From assembly GCF_964204645.1 (NCBI RefSeq), contig NC_134025.1:980001-1044000 (forward strand): a stretch of 64,000 nt of DNA. The letters run 5' to 3'. The notes below the pieces were generated by a model. It was given only the letters and a program-made list of their open reading frames with translations. It had not been told where the DNA came from and did not search any database. The stretch's first letter is position 1. Each line of letters begins with the position of its first letter. This DNA comes from Tubulanus polymorphus. Taxonomy: Eukaryota; Nemertea; Palaeonemertea; Tubulaniformes; Tubulanidae. The position numbers were made by a program, and so were the translations under genes. Below are positions 47,629 through 58,983 of this stretch, in pieces.

Positions 47629-48416
47629 CATAAAATGTTTTATGGCAGCACTGAAACAAGTGCGTGGATTTTTGTACCGCAACCTTTAATTTTATGATCT
47701 GAAACAGTTATCAATTAGTTTTTAATTGCGAATCTAATTATGTGCATGATTTCGAATATTTTATTCGTGGTGCTTGAAATTGTATTGGAATAATTGAGTG
47801 GATATTTAGTCTTTTATGTTACGTGCTGTTATTTGAGTCAACTTGATCCGGGTAACCATTGATGAATTACAACGAAGTCAGATTTTTCAAAAATTGCATT
47901 TTCTTAGTATTGGAAAAATGTATCTGGATTGAAGAAAGTCTTGGTCAGTGCTATACAAATGTATGAAAGAACGCGGTTAGTTTTTTTGTAAATGTTTAAA
48001 GTTTGTGATAATGTTTTAATTTTGTTTGTTTTGTATTTTGTAACTATAATGTATGAAATAATGAAGCAAATTTTATCTCGGTTTTAACGGACTTTTCAAA
48101 ATCGTATTAGGCAGGTTTCGGTCGAACGCTATTCCGGTTTAGAAAATAGCAGTTCCGGATTACAAACTCTACCGGCCGCTTCTATCAAGTTTACAGATTG
48201 CTATCCCGGAATAGGTCGAAACGAATGCATCAGAAGAGAAGTTCAGAATCGGTAGAGACCAATCGAAACCAGCCTAAGAATCGGTGGTTTGTACCTGAGC
48301 ATTCATATGAAGTGTAACTGAAGGATATCATTCCAAAATTTAAGTTTAATATTAACAATACGGAAGTAGTTAATGATCGCTGAATTATCATTTAACCTAC
48401 TTATTCTATGTACATT

Positions 48417-48478
48417 AATAAAATAAATCATTGATTGGAAACATTCTGTAAAATAAAGTCATTTCTACAATAAATAAA
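48417..48478 (+). promoter_or_regulatory. cluster of AATAAA hexamers, distal, gene 3
   Basis: Five AATAAA hexamers (48417, 48422, 48452, 48469, 48473) stand within 62 bp. This is the likeliest end of the longer gene 3 transcript. Confidence 0.5.
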
Positions 48479-48604
48479 AAACCGCTGTGTACATTTACAT
48501 CGAAAACAACCCGACTAGTCAGTGTAGTTTCTTCGTTCATTTCGGTGCAATGGAGGACATGCCCTGCTGACGTCACTCGGCTGACAAGTCGTATAGTCAG
48601 CAGT

Positions 48605-48793
48605 TCAAGTTTCATCGCTGCGCATGACCATGACGTCACGAGGTAATCTCTTCATGTTATGATCGAACTCGAGCTCCGTGAAGGTTATTGAACCTGAACC
48701 AGTCCTGTACACTCCCTCGTGGTCCACAGTGAAATAGAAGCAATATTTGTTAACGTCAAATGAAATGCTTGCGCGTTTATGTCTATTCATATC
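48605..48793 (-). CDS. possible lone terminal exon, unrecognised
   Basis: After an acceptor-like ATCCTAG at 48794-48795 the minus strand reads GAT ATG and stays open for 62 codons to a stop at 48605. The peptide alternates hydrophobic and polar residues (KYCFYFTVDHEGVYR, SITFTELEFDHNMKRLPRD) like a beta-rich folded domain, unlike the disordered neighbours. An in-frame TAG stands directly before it, so it must be spliced if real. I could not find a partner exon in phase, and the nearest donor-like site in gene 4 does not join in frame. It could be a pseudogene fragment. Confidence 0.3.
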   Translation of the reverse strand, partial: DMNRHKRASISFDVNKYCFYFTVDHEGVYRTGSGSITFTELEFDHNMKRLPRDVMVMRSDET

Positions 48794-49263
48794 CTAGGAT
48801 ACAAGTTCTTCTAACTGAAGTATTTAATCCATTGCAGAGGATACATTTGTTCCAGGGTCGACGTCGTCCACGTATCGAGAACCTGGGGTATATACGGATT
48901 TGTGATAGACAACGTCTCCACCCAGTCCATTACCCAAATCATTTTATAATAATTATATGATACTCGACAAAGCATTCACACCGCATTTTCTTCGAATCCG
49001 ATTCCAACATGATGACGTCACGTCATAATTTTAATTATTTTGAAGATCAGCAGCAAAATAAATGTTTAACCAGACCGATAACTGTTCAACCAATCCCATC
49101 AATTTGATAAGAAAAGAAAATAAACAACCTGCAACTGGCTCCTACGGGTTTAAATACATGTACTCTCCAGCAACCACAATCAAAGACAATACATTGATAA
49201 ATTCTGTAAAAATGAATTCGAACTAAAAATAGCGACTAGCTGAAATCAAACATAAAGCAAGGT

Positions 49264-49269
49264 TTTATT
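49264..49269 (-). promoter_or_regulatory. poly(A) signal AATAAA of gene 4
   Basis: Minus-strand AATAAA about 560 nt past the gene 4 stop, a plausible end of its 3' UTR (49270-49828 has no other feature). Confidence 0.5.
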
Positions 49270-49828
49270 CGCTTTGTAACATTTACAAGGGTTTTATATC
49301 GAACAAGCAAAAATACTATAATGTAACAGTTACAGCGTATATAATAACTATGTATGATACATGTATAGATTGAAGCGATACGATCATATTATAAGTGAAC
49401 AAAACAGTTTTATAGTATAATACAGTTAAATATAGACAGCTATAGACAGACTTAGTGAAATATTCAGTACATTTTCTCTCATTAAAAAGTCAACAATACG
49501 TGCTTTGCGCATATCACTTTCCAAAGAAACAACGAACGTTGTCTTTTCTTTTGGCAGCAGATTTCACAATCAAATATGTACAATTTTCTTTACTACATTA
49601 AGTGGAGTTTCAAACTTGATAAGAAAGTTGTTTAAAAGTGATTGTACGTAATTGACGACAAGGACCCTGAAACCACAACACATCGGTTTCACTGACTTTG
49701 TATCAAAGTTACTCTAGGAGGTCAGAGTCCTCAACCTTAATGATATTTCGTGATTAAGTTTGGAATATTCCCAGCGTCATTTTGACCCTGAATATAAAAC
49801 ATATACCGAGTAGAAATGAATCAAAGTT

Positions 49829-52402
49829 TCAGGATGGTTCAGTTTGCTGAACATCAACCTCACCCTTTAGTCGTAGATCGTGAGCTATATTTGCTTCAGC
49901 CACTGTTTCTATAACAGTTTCAATAATTTCCGATGAATTATTATCAAAATCCTCAACATCATCTAAATTGTTACTATTTGATAATTCGAGTTCATTGTCG
50001 AACTCTACTTCAGTTGTGATTTCCGTGTCTTCGATATTTTCTCCGCCTAAATGTTTTTCTTGTCGAAGTAAATAATCGCGATTTACAGCGTTATTTTTAT
50101 CGTCGGTTTCACTTGGTAAAACTACAACATCAACATCAGTATTACCATTGTCGTCATTGGAAACCGGCAACGTTTGATTATCTTCAACGTTATCATTGTT
50201 AGTATCTATTTGAGGATTGTTCACAGTATTATCGGTGCAGTTGTCAGTAGCTATATCCATGACGTCACCGTCTGTTACCGGCGCTGTATCCAGTTCTGTA
50301 GCATCCTGATCCACCGTATCTCGTAAATCCACTGCCTCCGTATCACCTCCGTCAATATACCGTCTGTATGACTCTACAATCTCCGCCATCTTACTTTCAG
50401 TGCGTGTCGTATCTTCACCCGTCTGATCCCCATTAGCTAGACGAGGCAATCGTTCAGTATTTTCAACACGAGGACATCTATCGCTGTTAATCACATCCTG
50501 TTTATCCCGGTTTCGTTCTGCAAACGGTTCTAATTTATTAAATCGTTTCAGCGCGGATTTCGGAGTTTGCATTTTCGATCTGCTACGCGCAGGCGTGACG
50601 CTACCGTTCTCTAATTCTTTAGCGAATCGGACGGATTTTTTGGACGGCGATTCGGTCCTGGTATCGGATTCGAACCCGGGTGTTACTGATTGTATGTTAC
50701 GCGATCGTACGCGACCTGTGTGATTACGACTAGCCGGTAAACTCATATCAGTCGTAGCCGTCGATATTCGTCCGCTGTTGTCCCGTAAAGTCATCGTACT
50801 AGGACGAGAGAGTTCACCTATCGTTTCTGTATCATCTTCACTTTCTATCAGTTCATCGCACGAAGAACTATAATCAATAGCGCTATTATAACCACTAGTG
50901 TACCCGCTATTAGACTTTCTCGCCGTTTTCTCCGTATGCTTGTCGCAGTACGGAGTTCGTTTTACGACATCTCGTTCTAGCGCCAAAGTTACCACCGCAG
51001 TTTTAGTTTTAGCAATTTCGTCGTTATTATTGCTTTGCCGCGAAATATATCCATCAGATGGAGCTTTGTAGACGTAGCGCCCGATTTGACTTTTGGCACG
51101 TTCCCTGCCCTCGACGCCGTCCCCGCTGATTCCAGTCTGTCCACACGGCTGTTGTATATCGATCACTAATTGCTGAGGCTCGATCGCTTTTTTCATCGTA
51201 GATCTCGGTAGAATTACTTGTTGTTTCTCATCTATGATTTGACTGGTCGTAACGATAACATCTTGATCGTCGATACAATATTCAGTTTCGTCGTCGTCCG
51301 GCGCAATATCGAGACGAGCTCTGAATGAATTAAAACTACTCTTCCCGCCAACTGTCTCATCTGAACCAACACGTTTCGTATCCGTCGCGGTTCTGGTTGT
51401 CGTTTTCTTGGGACGAATACGTTTCGACGGTTTATAGAAATCTTTAGGAATCCATAATCTAGCATCCGCTTTCTGTTGTTTCATCTTATTCGAATAATCC
51501 TCTAAATGAAGTTTCAATATCGATTTCTGTTGTAGTTTATATTTCTCGAAACTGAACTGATTTTCCGCGTTGTCCTGATTATGTTTAGCGAGTCTGAGTT
51601 CCATGTATTTCTGAAATGATATTTCTCCGCAATGATTCTCACTCGGTCCGGTATTAACTGCCACTTGTTTGGGTAAAACAACAACATCGTTCGCTAATTT
51701 AGGAAACAATGAACCGTCGCTATCTCCTCCTCCACCTCCTCCTCCAACTCCTCCTCCGTTTATCTGATTGTTCCTATCACTCATCCTCGGTAACATCATT
51801 TCCACATTCTCCTCATTTCTTGCTCTTATCGATTGTTTTTTGTTCTGTTTTTTACGTTTAGTTTTCGTTCTATGTCGATCGACGTAAGCGCAATTCGAAT
51901 CGGCGAGATTTGGTAAACTTTTATTTAACATTCGCTCGTGTTTGAAAGCGGATGACTCCATGAGATTTTCACTACGAAATACATCATTAAGATTATTATT
52001 GGTATTACGAGTTGGTTTCTCTTTGGTAGAAGTGTACCATAGTCTCGGGTTTGTGTAGTCTATCTCGTAACTAGCTTGATTACGTTTCGCTAAACCGCGA
52101 GGAGAGAGTTCTTCGTTGTCTTTCATTTCGGGCATCATACCACCGACGATTTCAAAACATAAATTCTCAAAATCGACAGTAACAGTGGTCGGCGAAATGG
52201 TTTCACGTGAAAGAACAGGATTATTAGATTTTGACAGTTTATCATCGGCACTTGTGTTTATTGACTGTGTGCTAGACGTTTCTAATTGTTGTCCGTGGTC
52301 TTTTCTCGAGTTGCAATGTGTTGTTGAAGGCGGGAAGACGCATTTCTTGATATCACATGGTACGACCCATAACATCAGATGTTGTTCTTTAACGGGCGAC
52401 AT
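49829..52402 (-). CDS. gene 4: 857-residue disordered protein with RVxF motif
   Basis: I do not recognise this gene. One 2.6 kb exon follows an acceptor (ATAATTTCAG) at 52423-52424, and the ATG is 19 nt inside it. The reading frame stays open up to the acceptor (SFGPRK before the Met), so an upstream coding exon in phase 2 is possible and the start is not certain. The first 40 residues look folded (LMLWVVPCDIKKCVFPP). A Lys/Arg-rich stretch (KTKRKKQNKKQS), a Gly run, and a block with FEKYKLQQKSILKLHLEDYSN through ARLWIPKDFYKPSKRIRPKK follow. The latter looks like a helix and then a conserved linear motif. KKSVRFA at 588-594 fits the PP1-docking RVxF consensus. The last 200 residues are acidic Asp/Asn/Glu-rich. 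A PP1-binding scaffold is a possible role, by inference. Confidence 0.78.
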   Translation of the reverse strand: MSPVKEQHLMLWVVPCDIKKCVFPPSTTHCNSRKDHGQQLETSSTQSINTSADDKLSKSNNPVLSRETISPTTVTVDFENLCFEIVGGMMPEMKDNEELSPRGLAKRNQASYEIDYTNPRLWYTSTKEKPTRNTNNNLNDVFRSENLMESSAFKHERMLNKSLPNLADSNCAYVDRHRTKTKRKKQNKKQSIRARNEENVEMMLPRMSDRNNQINGGGVGGGGGGGDSDGSLFPKLANDVVVLPKQVAVNTGPSENHCGEISFQKYMELRLAKHNQDNAENQFSFEKYKLQQKSILKLHLEDYSNKMKQQKADARLWIPKDFYKPSKRIRPKKTTTRTATDTKRVGSDETVGGKSSFNSFRARLDIAPDDDETEYCIDDQDVIVTTSQIIDEKQQVILPRSTMKKAIEPQQLVIDIQQPCGQTGISGDGVEGRERAKSQIGRYVYKAPSDGYISRQSNNNDEIAKTKTAVVTLALERDVVKRTPYCDKHTEKTARKSNSGYTSGYNSAIDYSSSCDELIESEDDTETIGELSRPSTMTLRDNSGRISTATTDMSLPASRNHTGRVRSRNIQSVTPGFESDTRTESPSKKSVRFAKELENGSVTPARSRSKMQTPKSALKRFNKLEPFAERNRDKQDVINSDRCPRVENTERLPRLANGDQTGEDTTRTESKMAEIVESYRRYIDGGDTEAVDLRDTVDQDATELDTAPVTDGDVMDIATDNCTDNTVNNPQIDTNNDNVEDNQTLPVSNDDNGNTDVDVVVLPSETDDKNNAVNRDYLLRQEKHLGGENIEDTEITTEVEFDNELELSNSNNLDDVEDFDNNSSEIIETVIETVAEANIAHDLRLKGEVDVQQTEPS

Positions 52403-52467
52403 CTTCCGGGGTCCAAAAGAACTGAAATTATACGTAAAATGTGAATAGGTAAATCTGATATATGCCT

Positions 52468-52564
52468 TGGATCCAGTTCAACCGCTAGCGTTAACTCAGG
52501 TCCATTTTCGATGAGTTAACTCCGAATTAAATCCTAGCTCAGAAACTGGGGAAATGGATCCTGA
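52468..52564. repeat. MITE family A copy next to gene 4 acceptor
   Basis: TGGATCCAGTTCAACCGC at the left and a right end reading CAGGATCCATTTCCCCAGTT in reverse complement, with GTTAACTC/GAGTTAAC inside, match family A. It lies in the intron about 45 bp upstream of the gene 4 acceptor. Confidence 0.6.
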
Positions 52565-53756
52565 ATTTTATCTATCCCAGCGGAACTGGCTCCTTCGAGG
52601 CCCAAAGAACATATCTCGCATTGACCTGAGTTTCCATTATGGCAATAGAGGTTTTCTTTGAATAAATGATATTGCAATTGAAAAAAGGAATCACGGATTC
52701 TTTATTTAGGTTTTCTAGACAACACTGTTCTTTATAGTCTCAGGGACAGTAAGAGAATTTCTCGTTGAAAGGCCCTTTATTCCTTTAGACCATGCGCTGA
52801 CACAAATGTACAATTTTTGTTACAATAATTTTTTACAGTATTGTATGGATTTGAAACGTTAAGAGAAATTGTATACATCGTGTATTCTCGAGTCAAAATA
52901 GTACTGGAAAATCTATAGCAAAGTAAACAAGTTATTACTAGGGAGGCGCTGGGTTTCTATTATAGACAAATAATATTGTCTATTTACTGAATGCTGATCA
53001 ATTAGATATAACCAATTTAGGCTTAGTTCTAACACGGTCGCTTTCTCTCTGTTTATGAGGATTTATGTTTCCTATGCTGCGTGAAATCTCCCCGTATATA
53101 TTTTTAATTCTTTATTTCGTAGTAGATTCGTTCGTAATAAACCGACATTAATCGACTAATGATAGAGTCATGAATGCTCTATTATTTCATTATTCTATGA
53201 CGGAGTGAAGCATTAAAATGATGGCGTGGTGTTGCGTGCACCCACAGTCTGTAGTACGTCTGTCTCTACAGGAGATCCGTCAGCTACCATAGCAATATCT
53301 ACACAGTCATATACGCACCATACACCTATATATCAACCTAACTGCGCCTAAAGATGCCTCGTCATTTGGTCACTTGATGAATAATTAATAGATTCATATA
53401 GCCCTATATTTTCTAATTCATTACCAGCATATGCTACGTGGACTATAAAACTGCATCCTACTATTGTGTTGTAAATATTTCATAGTGCTATGATATTTCA
53501 GAAATGTACAACACATTCCTACAATTTATTATCGCAGAAACAAATGAATGAAATTCTGTTTAACGATATGAAAATATAGTAAACTTTGTAAACAGTACTT
53601 CAAAATATATAGAAATATCGTATACTTTAGTACATCATAATAATACTCAATTCATCAAAAAAATAGATCTGTATTGAAGAAGGCATCCCAAAAAAATTAA
53701 GAAAATTCGACCGATCATCCGGCTATTGATTCTGTACTTCAACTTCTAAACTTAGA

Positions 53757-53840
53757 ATTGAGCCCCCAAACCCGTTCCTGGCAGCAGGTATGACTGGTCC
53801 ACAACAATGATCAATCAATCAAATAGATAAGAGGGACTTT
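53757..53840 (+). repeat. family E repeat copy, diverged
   Basis: CCCGTTCCTGGCAGCAGGTATGACTGG followed after a gap by AGAGGGAC matches the family E core with changes. Confidence 0.4.
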
Positions 53841-56172
53841 ATAAGATATACGTTTTCCCAGAAGGGTATGACAAGAAATGGAATGATGACATCGTAATCT
53901 TTTTCTTTCGATTTGAAAAAAAAATATCAACCACTGAAATAAGAATAGACATCGAGCACTATTTATGATTACTAAAATGAATTAAGGTTAACGAAGGTCT
54001 TACTCGACAAATTTATAATAAGTTTATCTATGTCACATGCCTCAAAAGGTTTTATTCAAATTTCGATAATCAACTAATGAAATCAAACAAAAAAGTTTAC
54101 CTTAAATCCGTATGATACATAAATCAACGGTTTAATAGTTTCCTTTCGATTTATAAATCTCGGTTGAAAGCTCTCTGGCACGAAGCGTATGAATCGATGA
54201 TACACGCATCCTATGGTGTAAGAGTCTTGTCATTGCGGTATAGCATAGGTATCCATTGGCAATTGATAGACTCCCAAGTGAGTGAGAGGGAGAGAGGGGG
54301 AGAGGGAGAGAGGGAGAGAGGGGGAAAGAGCTACAATTATATCGATGTTATGCTATAGAATGTCATTCATACGTCTAGTAACAATAGTCTGTCTGGAAAT
54401 CGCTCTCCTGGGAACTAGTTCTATATCTCACCTACATCATTATATCATACGTTGTCCGATGTATTTGAAAAGTAAAAGCACCACTTCAAAAACAAACTCC
54501 ACACTCGTAAAACCAGATTGAAAATTCTCTTTTAAGATCAATAAGTTACTACCCTACACTGAAGTTTGACATACGAAAATAAAGCCGATGATATAAAATG
54601 GTTTTTATGGATCAATTTTTAAAGTCAGATTTACTGCTGTCCTGTTTTAATTTCTAAGTAGACATTTACACCGTTCAAATCAATGTTTATGTGTCATGAA
54701 GAAACAAATTTCAGAGCGGAATTATGAAAGGCTTTCCGAGCGTTTAAAGTCAATGAGGACGAAATCCATGTATGAATAACTCGTTAGTTAATAATCGGAA
54801 TCTTTGACTGTTTTGTGCTGTTTGTCCAGCAATGATAGAACATTTATCACAGTATGGGGGTCGAAACCTGCAGCACTTGATTTAAGGTGTTACTACTATA
54901 AATCAACATTGTAAATGATAGCGCTTATCATATCACATATATGTCAACTATAGCTAAAGTTTGTATCGTTTAGAATGAATACTGTTAACGTTTATGAGAC
55001 TTTGTTGATTCCTGTTTACTTTCATGACAAAATCTTTGACCAAAGCGAAGACCTTAGAAATATGATTTATACAGTCTTTAGAAGAATGTGTAATTTCATA
55101 TCAGATTAAGACTCACTATTTACAAATACAAAAGATTTATTTTGATTTTGATTTTGATTGATTCAAATTTTGCTTTTATCTTTCAGATTTGAATATAGTT
55201 GTTTTAATCTTATATATTTCTCCATATCCTAGTGTACCGGTTTATTCTACTAATGTAAACAAGAAAATTTCATATAAAGCTCGAGTAAAAGAGACGGGCT
55301 TCTAAAATAAATATTCATATTTGATAATAGATATTACGCAATATCTTGAAGTGCCTATTTCCAATTCGAGAAATAGCCTTTACTAGAATCACTGGGATGG
55401 AGTTTCTGTAGTAATAGAGACACCAAATCTAGAAATTTCTAATTTTCTTTTCGATATTTTTGACTTACCCCCGATGCGCGCAGTACGGTCGCCATTATAA
55501 TCGAAATGTCCCCGTAGGTCCTGCCAGACGCACGTCCCAGTACATGAAAACAGATTGAAATCTGTCTTACAGACGGTCGGCCGTCTTATAACGGCGCTAT
55601 TAATAATAACTAACACAATAAACTCACTACATGAATAGCATTAGAATATAGAGCCGCCGTATACAGGTGGTTCCTATAAAACCTCTTTTGGAACCAGTAA
55701 GACTTTGTAGCCGACATACGAAACCATTTAATCTTCATCTATACGTGGCGTTCAGACTGGTTTTCTATCCAATTAATTAAAGCTTTTATTAAGTTCGTAG
55801 TGAGATGAATAGAATCTAGGTAAATACAAACCACGACTCGACTGCGATACTGTATTAGTGTTTCATACATTACACACAAAGACCACTTCATTAAGAGACG
55901 TTACTCTTTGTTGCATAAGACGCACACAAAAGATAAACGCATTTAATTTCGTGTTCGGGGAAAATGTTGAATAATAGATCGTATGAAGTCATGTGTTGCT
56001 GGTGAATAGTAGAATGATTTAGGTCACAAGAACTTATTCGATATAGACTATATTTCTACTGACATCGCTAAAATGTCCCCTTATCCTGTCGTCCTTCCTA
56101 CCATGTTTTTATGATTTTCTTCATAATCATCATTAGATCTCTTTCTAGATTGTAACTGTTTTATGCAGTTTC

Positions 56173-56360
56173 CAGGACCCAGTTCGACAGTTCCGAGTTA
56201 TCATTTGACACCCGAGTTAGAACTTTGAAAATGAACTAATTTTAACTAACTCTTACTCACGACTGTGGAACTTTGTATCGTGAATTAAAACATTAGATAT
56301 TAAACTGATTTTACTGAAATTAAGAGTTAACTCTAACTCACGACTGTGTAACCGGTTCCT
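56173..56360. repeat. MITE family A copy, enlarged
   Basis: CAGGACCCAGTTCGACAGTT at the left and ACTCACGACTGTGTAACCGG at the right are facing ends. The inner ACTCACGACTGTGGAAC near 56257-56275 is a second end, so two elements or an internal duplication are present. Confidence 0.5.
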
Positions 56361-56721
56361 GTAGCATCCATTGTTTGGTTTTGACTTGATATTTCTTCAC
56401 AAATGAATATAATACGATTAATAGATGAACTAGCCTGCAATTGATATAACTATCTGTACGAACAAATTACTGAAAGAATAAATGAATAAAATCCGTTTAT
56501 TGCTCCGCTTAGAAGACTTTGAGTTTACAACCGTGGAACTAATAAAGTAAGAAACTTATTCAGAATGTTCAAACGCCTAATACTTTAAAGAGCAATTATC
56601 AAGTTGTAAAATCATTTTTCGAATACACAAATTTAAGCTCTGTATAAAAATCCTTTACAAAACCAGAATATGTAAAACTAGCGGTAATTATAACGTTATA
56701 AAATCCCTGCGCGGTAACAAT

Positions 56722-56840
56722 GAAAAGATTCCGAAATGTTTCCTTGATCTAGTAATTTATTCAACGTTTCTACTTTTCGACGTTTCGATCCTGAAGAAGA
56801 CTAACTCAAAAAGGAAAATCTTTGCATTTTATTGTTCATA
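56722..56840. repeat. MITE family D copy, diverged
   Basis: GAAATGTTTCCTTGATCTAG and TAATTTATTCAACGTTTC align with the left arm of the element at 40558-40689. The opposite arm is degraded. Confidence 0.4.
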
Positions 56841-58619
56841 ATCAGAGCGGGATCTTATATTATATACAACGATATTTACCTGTATAAAGATTGTTTAACC
56901 CGCGGCTCGCGTTCTCTCTGAGTCTGTGTTCAGTTATCATAGATATTCGTTCTCTTGAGTAATGAATGTCTCACTGACTCGAGTTCGTTCGTTCGCGTGT
57001 CAGATCCTACATTTTTACAATTAATTCCGCTACATTTTTATTACGTTCAACCACATCGATTTCTATTTCAATCTGTCATTAATAGTTTGGACGCGTGGGT
57101 CTCATGTGGCCCTGGGTTGAACCCCTCGAGCAAACAGATTTACACCACCAGCGCCAGACCCCCTGCAGGAAAATTCGGATGCGATTTGTACTATTGAACC
57201 CTAAACTAATGACGCATGATTCAGTAACATTAATTATAGCTTTCATTGCGCGGCGTAGAGCGCTTTATTATCACAGTATTGAATACAAAATGATTTACAA
57301 TCATGAGTCTATTGTGTTATATTCATGGATAATGCATTAAATACGACTGTGACAAAAATTCCCGCTTTGATGAATATAATCCCCGCCATCTATTTTTCGA
57401 CAAATCCCTTTCAAACTTGTCGATTTTGACTGCAACAGGTTGTACTAGGAATCATCGCGTCACCGGCTTATAGGGACGTAGAACATACGACATAAGCAAA
57501 TATGGGGGTCTAATCTTAACCTTAACAGCTTGTATGGAAACTCAACACACGTAACATCAAAACGTGCAGTAGTTACTGATTGCAATGTACACACATCCTG
57601 TAAATGCATAGCTTACCCGATGATTTCTCTATATTAAAATCATATCTACCTCTCTCTCTCTCTGCCTCCCCATATCTCTTACCCTCCTCTCTCTCTTCTA
57701 TACTGCTATACTTGACTGATGTAGTTTGTTCTATGCGCAGGGAATTAGATTAACCCCAGCTAGAATTTAGGACCCTCGAGTATCATAAAGGTAAGATCAA
57801 AAAGAAATAAACAATTAATGTAAATAAGGGAAAAAAATGTGGGAAAATTCTACCAGCTTGAAATATTCTTATTTGCTGTATATAGAAGATATCAGAGTGA
57901 CAATGGATTTTTATTGTATATGAGATATTGAACTATTTGATATCAACGTTTACCTCAGATAATTTCACCCTCAAATCACTATTATAAGAATATTAAGAGC
58001 ATTATTTAATCCGTATATATGTATATCTTGAGATACAAACAACTCGATTATATTATTTATGATGATGTAAAAAGGGGTTAAAATTGCCCCTAAATACAAT
58101 TAGATATAATCAGTTAAAACATCGAACTACACGGCATCAACATGTATTACATACTATAGCGAGGATAGAGGGGGAGAGAGAGAGAGGGAGAGAGAGAGGG
58201 AGAGAGAGAGGAAAGGGGATAAAAATACCGCGACTAACGTTCAGATTGTGGTGGTGGAGAGAGTGGTAGAGATGTTGTAGTGAGAGATGGTGTGGTGTGG
58301 TGTGATACGAGTAAACTATTATAACTATAGTGTTGTTGTATATAGAATTCACAGTCTATAAAACTACTGAAACTGTCGACAAAACGAACATCAATCGCGC
58401 AGTTTACATCACTGGATATCAATAATTAATAAACAGGCGCAGCGGTGATATTGTTTATAATTGATGTTATATATTGTAAGTATGTTGACGTTGCTCATAA
58501 TGATATTTGATGTATGTATGATATGGTTTATGATAATTAACAGCGCAACCCAAATCTTGTAATAATCTTTGTTTTTTATTTATTCACGTAAATGTCAATG
58601 ATATCAATTTGATCCTCTC

Positions 58620-58760
58620 AAGTCCGCGAACCAAGATGAGCTTAGACTGGTCTTAAGTTGTTATTAGATTGATTGGTTTCAGAACCAGCATGAGCTGAGA
58701 CTTAGTCTAGATTGGTTATAAAACCGAAATGAGTTTAAGATCCTCTTGCATCTTATTTAA
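58620..58760. repeat. MITE family B copy
   Basis: TTAGACTGGTCTTAAGTTGT and GATTGGTTATAAAACCGAAA match the interior of the element at 1920-2043 in the same order. It lies just upstream of the GTPase gene. Confidence 0.5.
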
Positions 58761-58983
58761 CACTGAATGTGTCTACACTAGCTCTATATATGTGTGGTGT
58801 GTATGAGAAAAGAATTCAACTTCCTTAGTCATTGATATAAACTTATACATTCATATCTGCGCAGACACTTCCTCATAACAGGTTCTGATGGAACCTTAAC
58901 GGGGTTTTCTTAAGAAAACTGTATTTGTATTCATAGGTTCACGTGTTAATCGATGAAATGATGGTTTTGTGACGACGTCGACG

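Larger units (their letters stand above)
46723..48480 (+). other. 3' UTR of gene 3
   Basis: AT-rich sequence without ORFs follows the TAA. An AATAAA at 47623-47628 could give a short transcript, and a cluster of overlapping AATAAA hexamers at 48417-48478 a long one. A short (TTTG)n run lies near 47424. The extent is inferred. Confidence 0.5.
52565..58619. other. intergenic, repeats and one candidate donor
   Basis: No supported gene. A strong minus-strand donor (CGGGG|GTAAGTC) at about 55473 ends a stretch with a short frame starting ATGGCGACCGTACTG. It could be a leader exon for gene 4, but the phase does not continue the gene 4 protein. Purine-rich tracts occur at 54278-54330 and 58171-58213, and a CT-rich tract at 57649-57700. 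Confidence 0.4.

Noticed and set aside
55389-55616. Coding leader exon of gene 4
   Set aside because: The donor is strong, but neither its long frame nor ATGGCGACC joins gene 4 in frame; at best it is untranslated.
58969-58983. GTG start of the GTPase
   Set aside because: Eukaryotic initiation at GTG is unlikely, and an ATG follows 15 nt later in frame.
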